Translations under genes and position numbers: made by a program
Assembly (NCBI GenBank): GCA_021014325.1
Contig: CM037474.1
Span: 7,729,130-7,793,129 of the forward strand
Direction: 5' to 3'
DNA from: Plazaster borealis
Taxonomy: Eukaryota > Echinodermata > Asteroidea > Forcipulatida > Labidiasteridae
Length of the DNA: 64,000 nt
In this document: positions 13,901 through 25,900 of the stretch, piece after piece
Position numbering within the stretch: the stretch's first letter is position 1
Layout: every line of letters starts with the position of its first letter
Notes under the pieces: generated by a model
Told to the model about the DNA's origin: nothing
The model's input: the letters and a program-made list of their open reading frames with translations, nothing else
Databases searched by the model: none

Positions 13901-16900
13901 CCCCTAACGCACTGCAAGCCCCGAGTGTACACCCAAAATACATTTTCTCTTTCTTCCTTTTTTGTGTGTCCCTGAACACTATTTTTTTGGAGGGATGATA
14001 TTGGAAGTATAGAAAATACCTCACCACCAATACCTACAAATGCAGAGCAGCACCGTAAAGCCTCAACATACAGGTGTGTGTGGGGTGTGGGGTGGGGGGG
14101 GGGGGCCACACATGCAGTGTCGGGCTCTTGAGTAGGTGCCTTACCCAGGCCTAATTAAGAAGAAATAGGAAACAGGAGCTTTACTGTGTCTCTAGGACAT
14201 TGATCACACAATGAGTGTAAGACTTGTCTGCCATTGTGGCTTTTTGATTGCAGGTCCTGTCGCACATAGCATGATGCACAGGTTGAGGGATTTTTCCAAC
14301 AGGCTGCCTGTATAATCTCTGTAATAGCCACTCCCTGAAAAAGAGCTAATGAGGTTGTCATGCGCCTTGTTTGGCAAGCTCATACTGGAACCCGAGTTAC
14401 CTTTGGTGTCTGGTTCTGTGTCTAAGATGTTCTCCACTTGACTTGCAGGCATGAGAATATGCGATGATTAAAAAAACGGGAAAAATCTAACGCTAAAATT
14501 GCATGTCCGGATTTTGGGCAATTTCCGGAATTTGTGCATGTCCGGAATTTGGGCAAGTTGACCGAGGCGTCACGGCCACATTCAATGAATCCCTCTGGCG
14601 TTATTGGGACCATGGGTGTGATCGAGGACAAATTAATAGGAGGAAAATACTTTTTAAAAAGATGAAATCATAACAGTGCTAGACGAATATTGTCTTAAAA
14701 AGCTCAAAATAAAATCATCTTTCGAACTTTTCACGAAATTTGAACGGAGTAGTCATTTTTTTTTTTTTTTTTTTTTTTTAGTCTTTACCTGTGATAGTAA
14801 ATCATTGTGTTAAGTGTTTCCCCCCCTTAGGCCATTGAAAGCTGTCTTCAAACATCTTTTAGTATCTCCAAGATTATCCCGACAGTTCACTAAACCATAG
14901 CATTTTGGAAAAATATTGTGAGACGTCAAACGTCAACGAATCTCCGCCTCACACACACGTGTGTCGCACACTCATTGCAAGCATGCGGTCTCGAAGTTAG
15001 TTCCAGCCGTAAAACACAATAAACGTATCGAAGAAACGGCGCTTTTGCCTCTGGTGCTTACTGATGACTGGTATAAAAAGTATACCGATTCGCGTGCATC
15101 CAAAACACCGTGCGTTGCTGTTAGTAGACTTTTCAATGTCTCCACACATGTTCCTGCAGCAGCAGTAAACATCGAGAATTATGGTCAAACCGTACCGTGA
15201 ATGAAGCGTGGAATGAGTAAAGTCTACACATATCCATTGATCTAGCTGCACGCCACGCACCACATGGAATTTTATATCAAATTCACACTGAACTCGAAGA
15301 CTACAAATTTGAAAGGGAAAAAACCGGAATTCCGGTTTAAACCGGAAGATTCTCATGCCTGGACTTGTCCAAAGCTGGAAGAGTGGTCTATCCAAACAAA
15401 AGGATATGCTATTTGTATCTGTGGAGGCTTTTTGTGACCCTGATATGATTTTTGTGTAATAAGCAGTTCACCTGGTAAAGTTGATGCTGGTTGATAATCA
15501 TATTGTCGAGGTCCGAGCGTTTTGGTATGACGATCGGGGGTCAGATAAGGAGGTCGAGAAGCAGAGGTAACCATATCTGTCTTGGTCACAGAGGGGCAAT
15601 CAAAATCATCTTGCAACTCTCCTGGTTGATCTTATCTATTATTCGAAGTAGCAGGAAAATGGGGGAGGGAGTCATACCCCAAGGGGCCTGTCCAGCTGAA
15701 GCTCAGGAAATGAGAAATGTCGGGTGCAGAAAGTTGGAAGTTGATAGTTGTGATGGCACGCACAGAGGTCTAAGTGAGGTATGTCCAGAATATTGAAGAT
15801 TTGTTAAATGGTAGGGCGGTGAAGGCACCACTCTGTGACGCAATGAAGTTCTCTTTTTCAGACATGTGTCTCCCTCATAGTGAGATATGCGGAGCAATGC
15901 ACCAGTTAAGCATTTGTCCATGTTTGCATGTAAAGGGAAGGTGACTGGGTATCCCTTTAGTGATTCAAGTAGGAAACTACTCTAAACTTGTCTGTTTTTA
16001 TCGAGACAGTATAGTTAATGACCCTGCTGGTCGTGGAGTGAAAGTCCTTTTAGACTGCCAGGAGTTACTAGTAAATTGGTGTGAAGTAGCTCTTCTCTTG
16101 GGTACCATGTTCCGGCTACAGAAAGACCGTTCAGGTGTGCACCCCAACCTGATTATAAAAGGCATCTGTTGTCAGAGTCACTGACAGACTGGTCGTGGAA
16201 ATGTTGTTTCACAGAGAAGGTTCTGACTACAGAGCCCACCATTTCAGATGGGATGAAATAAGGGAGCCGACAGGAGCTGGTTTGGTCTCTTTGAGGTCGG
16301 TAAAAGCAGCTGAAGCTGAAGAGACCGCATATGCATTTTGCACCACAGTACTATATCTACAAGACTGGCCATGAACCCAAATAGACAGAGCCAGACTCTG
16401 GATAGGAGCATTGTACAGGTGAGGAAAACGTAAATGCATTCCTCCAACACCTTCCCTTGGAGAGGATTGGAGGATTGGAGAAGTCATCACGTTGAGGGAT
16501 GCTCTGAGGAAGACTGGATTTTGAGATGGAACCAGGGGCCAGTTTCACAAAGAGCGAAGATTGATCTTAACTGTGTATCCATTTTCATTGCTATATTTTC
16601 ATTTTAAGACTCTCCTGGGAACATAACTCACTGAATGGTTTGTTTGTACTTCTAAATGTGGTCTTACTTTTTTTTCTCAGTGATTGTTTAATGAAAATGC
16701 GTCTTCGTTAGATTGCATTGACTCATCAACTTATTCAGTAAATTTGCGTTTATCAAGAAACCTTAAAAAATCAGCAAAAACACAAGCAAGTCTTAACGTG
16801 AATTTAATAGTTTTTACTGTGATGAACAAGTGCCATGTCTTGACCAGTGTTGTAGCCGTCGAGAGTGGTCTTGGTCTTGGTCTCGGACCTCACTGTCTTG

Positions 16901-19900
16901 GTCTTGGACCTCATTTTGGCTCAAGACCAATAAAAAACAAGCACTTTGATTACAAGCAAAATGTCTCGTTCCAGGAAAAATTCTTTAGACAAAATATGAA
17001 AATAAATGTTGTCTAACAAAATCCTGCAAGAATGCATGCATCACTTCATTCACATACAGTTTGCGCAGTCAAAAATGGCACACCACGGTTTTTTAACAAA
17101 GTAAACTCTAGTACTTAGGCCTATTATTACTATTATTGTTAAAATTTCCTGCAAATGAAATACACATGGAATAAAGAGTAATTAATATTTTTTCAGATGC
17201 TGATGTTCCTAAAATGCAACGAGCATGTGCTTCCTGCTGGACTGGACACAATTTAACTTAACTACTGGGAGATCTTTTGAAAACCAGGAAAAGAAAGATT
17301 TTTAGTTTTTGGTAATATAAATAAGGCTGAACACAGACATACAACATTTTTGTTTTCCAACTACACTTAAGTAGGATTTGAAACTTTGCATGGTGGAGGT
17401 ATAACTAAGAGAGGTTTGCGGTAACACCATGTGAATATCTCTTTTGAGTAGAGTTGGTTCTGAACAGAACCGTTGGTTAACGACTTGGGTCATCTACATC
17501 TATACCCTCAGTCTCCTCTAGGTTCCCTCTCCTTCCCTGTGCTTGTCACTAACTGATTCAGTTCAGTGAGCACACACTCCCTGCCCACTCCCTGTGGGTT
17601 TCAGTTTAGGTTTAGTCCCACCCAAGCCTACACGCTTCACTGAACTAAGCACAGCTTATCCAGTTCCCGCCTTCGCGCAACACCAAGCTCAAGTACTTAA
17701 GCAGCATCCAGCAACAGAGTCCAGCATTCTCCTGAAGACGATCATCGTTAACCCACGGTTCTGTTCAGAACCAACTCTACTCAAAAGAGATATTCACATG
17801 GTGTTATCGCAAACCCCTCTTAGCAACTACATTTAAGAAAAAAAGGGTGGGCACATGTAGTTGGGTTAATTCTCATGATGACCACGGACTTTGGGTTCCA
17901 CATTGTGTGAGTCAGAGGGAATGTCTTTTGCAAACATTCAGGGATAAGCCAATTTCAGACCTTCAACCAAATTCAGACTTGTATAAGTCTACATTTTTCT
18001 CCAAAATGCCATTTTAGTACACCTTTTGAGATCTGGATCCCTGTTTCAGACTCTTGAGAAAATAAAATGCATAGTGGAGGAAATACAGATTTGTAATTGT
18101 CTCCTTTATAATAGCTACAGATGGCCTATGGCACATCAATGTTTGTCAAGTGCCACTTTGATGCACCGTCATTGTCGAGTGACACTTACACCACAAAACA
18201 ATGTTAATAAAGAATCAGGAAAAAGGGATCCCCAAGTTTTAGTAAATTATTCAAAAATGATTCATAGGCCTTATTTGCAAGCCCGGTCTTGGTGTTGGTC
18301 TCAGACTGCCTGTCTTGGTCTTGGACGGCCTTGGTCTTGGTCTCAGACTGTCTGGTCTCGGTCTCGGACTGTCGGTCTTGGTCTTGGACTTCCTGGTCTT
18401 GACTACAACACTGGTCTTGACAGCAGTTATGTTATCAGGATGAGTACTGAGGCATTTACTTGACCTTTACTGGACCTTGGATGGTGGCTGGTTGCTGTTA
18501 ATGAACCTCGGCTTTGGCTCGGTCCATTAACAGGTCATTACCACACAGTGAAGACAGGGTAATCACACTGTTATTCCCCAAGTCTCCTTTATTATAGCTA
18601 CAGATGGCCTCTAGTTAAACATATGGTACATCAGTGTTTGTCAAGTGCATGTTTAACTATTCACGCTATGTTTCACAAACCGTGCAACCAGGCTGTTATT
18701 TGATTTTAACAACATATGAAAAAAACAAAAAGAAGTGTTTAGAAACACAAATGCCCGCACACACCCTTACATATAGAAGTTTTAGGGTCCTGCCACTGTT
18801 GTTCTATTGTCCCTTTTCTGAAGAAATCCTCTGTGGGGTACCACCAGAACAAAGAATCCCTTGTGGGGTAGCATTGTTACATTGTATAAAGTACCCCATA
18901 GGTTAGCATGTATAAGCCCCACACAGAAGGACATATCGAAAACAGTATGCCCATTCGGTGGCAACTGTGGGCCATAAAAATACCATTATCAAAAGGAAAT
19001 TACATGAGCTACATGTACATGCTAAAGATTTCCAAATACAAATATGTGTACAGCACCTATACAAGAGCTGGTTAAATTTAAGGGCATTTCATGCAACGCC
19101 ATCCACAGCTGTTCTGATCTCTAAAAGGTTAACTGACCTCTTTTGGAAGCTTTTCTTTCTTCTGCTTCTCAATGTCATTCTGCATGTGTCTATGAGTGTA
19201 GCTGAGTGCAGGAGAGAGTAGAATCTCTCCATTCTTGCAGATTTCATCCCGAATAGCAATGAAGAATCTCTGCATCTCAATTGCATCTTCATATACCTAC
19301 ATGATATGCAATAAAAGAGACATCAGTGCATGGTGTGCATTCACATCTGTCAATGTTACATAAAAAGCAATTACAGTCGACTCCCGTACTGACGAGCTTG
19401 CATATTTCGAGGTTCCTGTTAATTCGAGGTTTTTTGCCGGTCCCGAACGTTTCAATGCATTTAAATATGAATTATACGAGCAGGGTAGTAGCGAGAACAC
19501 GGTTACAACGAGGTAATATTGTCGGCCCATTACGAGCAAAACATTGTTTTTAACCCTTTTGTAACGAGAATAATTTTTAAAAAACCAAAGGAAATACCTT
19601 TAACAGCCTGAAAATCGTTATTTATGGCTTGTAAGACAATCAATAGAGGTGCTAACTGGACGCTATCACTAGCAATACTAATCCGAAACTGGAGTCACGA
19701 TTCAGCGAGCAGGTTGATAATTCCAAACTCCGGACAATGGTGGGATTAGGAGGCTTGCATGGTTTAAACAACGGAGCAGATTCCATACTAAGTCAGCATT
19801 CATCAATTCATGTGAAATCTTCAGAAAAGATACTGATCCATTGAGTTTTACAAGTGCTTGATTTGCATTTTCAGCAGAAAAAAAACCCACCGCAACTGAA

Positions 19901-22900
19901 AAACTAAAATATTTGCGCGATCAATATTTAATGCAACAACAAGATTTCCTTGGTATCCCGCGTTAGCAATGAACCATCTAGCATTACACTGGTGGTTACC
20001 AATGAAAATCAAGATTCTATTTATTGACTGCTGCGACCGAAGTTTTGCACCGAAACTTCGCTAAACAAGAACAGCAAGTTAAAATCTCAGACATTTTTTC
20101 AATCATGCAAAATGTAAATTGATTTTATAAATTGACTTTCAAACTAAACTAACTCAATTAAAACAGTTTTATTAGCCCAATTTTGTGCTTGTTTGTGCGG
20201 TACATGCACACACTATGCACATTATCCACTGTATTGCAGCAGCCTTATCTGTGTACATGTGCAGCCATTATGTCATGCACTTTGTGCATAGTGCTTTGAT
20301 TTTACCGCGATCAGATATTACGAGCTTCGGATATTACGAGGAAAACGGGCTAGTCCGGCGGACCTCGTATTAACGAGAGTCGACTGTACTAGTACATGCA
20401 TATAATCAATGAATCATACATGGTGTGCTATCACCTGTATATTAAGTAAATGTTATCCATGCTCTAAAATGTAAAAGTTGTTTGTGAGTTCAAATCTCGC
20501 CCTGTGAATTTTTTCTGCCATCTCAGAAAGCGTCGAGTATGCAGAGCTACATGAGTGATTGGGTCGGGCAAAAAACTAATCACTTGACACTGGGTGGCGT
20601 GCATACATGCAAAAGTTTCATGGACACACAAACGGAAGCCTTATAAAAATAAAATTTCCTTGGGATACCATCGGCAGGGTGTATACACATGTATACATGC
20701 CAGAATAGCAGGTGACTTGTTAACATGCCTGGATATTCCATTGGTACTTGAATTTATGCTCAAAATGTCCCTTTTTACCAAGAATTAGTGTGTAATCCCC
20801 AATTCCAGACCTTCGTCCTTTTGTTGGACAATTGAGGATTACGAGAGATCAAGAGGCTGATGGTTGTTAACCATTGTATTTGGCATAAAAGGTAAGTTCA
20901 AGCTTGCCATGGCAGTTTGTCAAAAGAGAAAAAGAAATCCTGGTGCATTTTAGAGAATGTTTTTTTGTCTTTACTTGCATTTAGTCATTCATTGTGACAA
21001 TGATATTAAAAAATAAAATAAAAATTATTCAAGGAAATTCCCGCTGGTGAGCACGGAAACATTTTGGAAACGCTCACAATAAGTTGTTAAATAAATTATC
21101 AATGAGTTTCCTTAAAAAGAACAGCTCAAGCTTCAACACTATTTTGACAGGTATTTTTCTTAGTTAATGACCTTTGAAACTCACAGCAACATGATACTCT
21201 GGGAAACATTGAAATCTCTGTCAAGAATACTATACAATCATATATAAGGCCCTTGTTACTTACCTGTGAGTCAGTTCTACTCAAATTACGAGCTCTCTCT
21301 AGGACCCCAAAGATATGATCCTGAAAGCAATCTAACCTTCTGTAACAACCTTTGTCTAAATACCTCCTCAAAGTATCCAAGTCCTGGGGTTTTCTGCAAT
21401 TCAAAGATTAAAATTTAGCAACTATAAATGATGATGTCCTCAACGATATATTTTGTGTGAAGGTAACATGTGAAATTAAATAATGTCATAACATGTAACC
21501 AACAGAATATTTATTTCACTTTTGTTACCACAAAACCCAACAGTATGCCCAAACTGTATTTTCTCATGAAGTTTCAGTATGAAAAGGGTCAATGATGGTA
21601 ATGGCTGGACGGTTGTTATGATGGATTGTGTCAGTAGCTTTAGTACTGTAGTTCATGAATGATGGTAATGGCTAGACGGTTGTGATGATGGATTGTGTCA
21701 GTAGCTTTAGTACTGTAGTTCATCAATGATGGTTATGGCTGGACGGTTGTGATGATGGATTGTGTCAGTAGCTTTAGTACTGTAGTTCATGAATGATGGT
21801 AATGGCTGGACGGTTGTGATGATGGATTGTGTCAGTAGCTTTAGTACTGTAGTTCATGAATGATGGTAATGGCTGGACGGTTGTGATGATGGATTGTGTC
21901 AGTAGCTTTAGTACTGTAGTTCATGAATGATGGTAATGGCTGGACGGTTGTGATGATGGATTGTGTCAGTAGCTTTAGTACTGTAGTTCATCAATGATGG
22001 TAATGGCTGGACGGTTGTTATGATGGATTGTGTCAGTAGCTTTAGTACTGTAGTTCATGAATGATGGTAATGGCTAGACGGTTGTGATGATGGATTGTGT
22101 CAGTAGCTTTAGTACTGTAGTTCATCAATGATGGTTATGGCTGGACGGTTGTGATGATGGATTGTGTCAGTAGCTTTAGTACTGTAGTTCATCAATGATG
22201 GTAATGGCTGGACGGTTGTGATGATGGATTGTGTCAGTAGCTTTAGTACTGTAGTTCATGAATGATGGTAATGGCTGGACGGTTGTGATGATGGATTGTG
22301 TCAGTAGCTTTAGTACTGTAGTTCATCAATGATGGTTATGGCTGGACGGTTGTGATGATGGATTGTGTCAGTAGCTTTAGTACTGTAGTTCATGAATGAT
22401 GGTAATGGCTGGACGGTTGTGATGATGGATTGTGTCAGTAGCTTTAGTACTGTAGTTCATCAATGATGGTAATGGCTGGACGGTTGTGATGATGGATTGT
22501 GTCAGTAGCTTTAGTACTGTAGTTCATGAATGATGGTAATGGCTGGACGGTTGTGATGATGGATTGTGTCAGTAGCTTTAGTACTGTAGTTCATCAATGA
22601 TGGTAATGGCTGGACGGTTGTTATGATGGATTGTGTCAGTAGCTTTAGTACTGTAGTTCATGAATGATGGTAATGGCTAGACGGTTGTGATGATGGATTG
22701 TGTCAGTAGCTTTAGTACTGTAGTTCATGAATGATGGTAATGGCTGGACGGTTGTGATGATGGATTGTGTCAGTAGCTTTAGTACTGTAGTTCATCAATG
22801 ATGGTAATGGCTGGACGGTTGTGATGATGGATTGTGTCAGTAGCTTTAGTACTGTAGTTCATCAATGATGGTAATGGCTGGACGGTTGTGATGATGGATT

Positions 22901-25900
22901 GTGTCAGTAGCTTTAGTACTGTAGTTCATCAATGATGGTAATGGCTGGACGGTTGTGATGATGGATTGTGTCAGTAGCTTTAGTACTGTAGTTCATGAAT
23001 GATGGTAATGGCTGGACGGTTGTGATGATGGATTGTGTCAGTAGCTTTAGTACTGTAGTTCATCAATGATGGTAATGGCTGGACGGTTGTGATGATGGAT
23101 TGTGTCAGTAGCTTTAGTACTGTAGTTCATCAATGATGGTAATGGCTGGACGGTTGTGATGATGGATTGTGTCAGTAGCTTTAGTACTGTAGTTCATGAA
23201 TGATGGTAATGGCTGGACGGTTGTGATGATGGATTGTGTCAGTAGCTTTAGTACTGTAGTTCAACAATGATGGTAATGGCTGGACGGTTGTGATGATGGA
23301 TTGTGTCAGTAGCTTTAGTACTGTAGTTCATCAATGATGGTATTGGCTGGACGGTTGTGATGATGGATTGTGTCAGTAGCTTTAGTACTGTAGTTCATCA
23401 ATGATGGTAATGGCTGGACGGTTGTGATGATGGATTGTGTCAGTAGCTTTAGTACTGTAGTTCATCAATGATGGTAATGGCTGGACGGTTGTGATGATGG
23501 ATTGTGTCAGTAGCTTTAGTACTGTAGTTCATCAATGATGGTAATGGCTGGACGGTTGTGATGATGGATTGTGTCAGTAGCTTTAGTACTGTAGGTCATC
23601 AATGATGGTAATGGCTGGACGGTTGTGATGATGGATTGTGTCAGTAGCTTTAGTACTGTAGTTCATCAATGATGGTAATGGCTGGACGGTTGTGATGATG
23701 GATTGTGTCAGTAGCTTTAGTACTGTAGTTCATCAATGATGGTAATGGCTGGACGGTTGTGATGATGGATTGTGTCAGTAGCTTTAGTACTGTAGTTCAT
23801 CAATGATGGTTATGGCTGGACGGTTGTGATGATGGATTGTGTCAGTAGCTTTAGTACTGTAGTTCATCAATGATGGTAATGGCTGGACGGTTGTGATGAT
23901 GGATTGTGTCAGTAGCTTTAGTACTGTAGTTCATGAATGATGGTAATGGCTGGACGGTTGTGATGATGGATTGTGTCAGTAGCTTTAGTACTGTAGTTCA
24001 TGAATGATGGTAATGGCTGGACGGTTGTGATGATGGATTGTGTCAGTAGCTTTAGTACTGTAGTTCATGAATGATGGTAATGGCTGGACGGTTGTGATGA
24101 TGGATTGTGTCAGTAGCTTTAGTACTGTAGTTCATCAATGATGATAATGGCTGGACGGTTGTTATGATGGATTGTGTCAGTAGCTTTAGTACTGTAGTTC
24201 ATGAATGATGGTAATGGCTGGACGGTTGTGATGATGGATTGTGTCAGTAGCTTTAGTACTGTAGTTCATCAATGATGGTAATGGCTGGACGGTTGTGATG
24301 ATGGATTGTGTCAGTAGCTTTAGTACTGTAGTTCATGAATGATGGTAATGGCTGGACGGTTGTGATGATGGATTGTGTCAGTAGCTTTAGTACTGTAGTT
24401 CATTAAACTTTGATAATTAACAGTATCATTCTCACTCAAGATTTTGGTGAGACAAGCAGGACACCTTAATATTTAAAATATTTGGTTTCTTTGCAATAGT
24501 CCAAGATAAAACAAAATTTGCTACAACATATGAACTATAATTGTGGGACCTGCCTAAAAAGACAATTGTTGATGATACAAGTACAAGTATTAATCTTGAC
24601 ATAAGAAAAAGGTCTTTTGACTTGATATAGGTCAAACCTTTAGTATAACATTGTCAAAAACAAACACAATCAGAGAAGGTGTAAAACAGCAAAGGCATAG
24701 AAAAAAAAAATGTTTTTCAATACCTCTTATAAGTTTATACACGTTCAAAGCTGCCAAGCATTTTGATGGAATGTCATGGATGTATGAACTTTGGTCAAAA
24801 CATTTATTGTTCTTTAGCACTGATTGATTTGTCATTGGCAAATATTGAATGATTTTTTACATAGATCAATATACAAACTCTGATTTCAAAAGAGCAATAG
24901 ACGAAGACTGATGAGCATAAACCATTGCATGTACATGTATGTATATTTATCCAAAAGAAAATGCCATCAGACCTCATCTCAGCCAATTATAAAGCAAGAT
25001 GGATATTTATGATAAACCACTTCACATCGGTATTTAAACAAATCTATCGTGCCTCTGCATGGTATTTTTTTGGGGAACATTTTGGACCTTCCAAAGTAAT
25101 TTGTTTTATTGAGAATAGTGTTGTCACAATGAAACCCTGACTTAACAGAGTAAAGACAACAAGAGTTCTCATACAATGCACTAGGATTTTTGGTTCTCTT
25201 TCGAGAAATGTTGAGATGTGTTCAAGGTAAATCGCAAAACCTCGGCCGTAAGCCACAGCCATATGGCCATGGTAAGCTTGAATCTCGGACCACTTGGACT
25301 TACCTCCCATTGAGCCGAATACAATGATAAACAATGATGGTGGCCTATTGATCTCTCGTAATCCTCGTTTGAACAAAAGAACGAAGGTCAGGAGTCGGGG
25401 ATTACACAGTAACTTCCGGAAAAAGGGAGATTTCAAGCATGAACTCCAGGACCATTTGTTCCTCTTTGAACGGGGATAATGAAGCGTTGTACAATGGAAT
25501 GAACAGGCATGTTAAAATAGCATTCCAATATTCCGAGTTTATACAAAAACAGGTGTACACGTCATCCAATTTCTGGCACAGAAGATATTAGTGTTTATAC
25601 ACATCTTCCGGCATTAACTGATTAATCATGAAAATTCATCTGACCCATGACTGGATAAGGTGAGGTATGATGGCATTTTCTGTATGGGGAAAGATTTCCA
25701 TCAGTCTACTTACATTGGTCTGTGCATTGGTGTACAATAGTCGGTATGTGTTTAATTGTCTAAGTCAATCACGCTTTGTTATCACTCATTGGCAAACAAA
25801 GTATATATTGGTGGGAAAAGTGATTGATCACTCGGAAAAGTATTATAGTACATGAAGAAGTGTGATCACTTGATGCCAAAGATGGTTCTATCAATGCTTA

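Noticed and set aside
20480..20520. Another tRNA-derived SINE (GAGTTCAAATCTCGCC resembles a B box)
   Set aside because: No A box at the right distance and no recognisable body or tail.
21589..24404. CRISPR-like array
   Set aside because: Units are contiguous 67-bp repeats without unique spacers, in an animal intron; it is a minisatellite.
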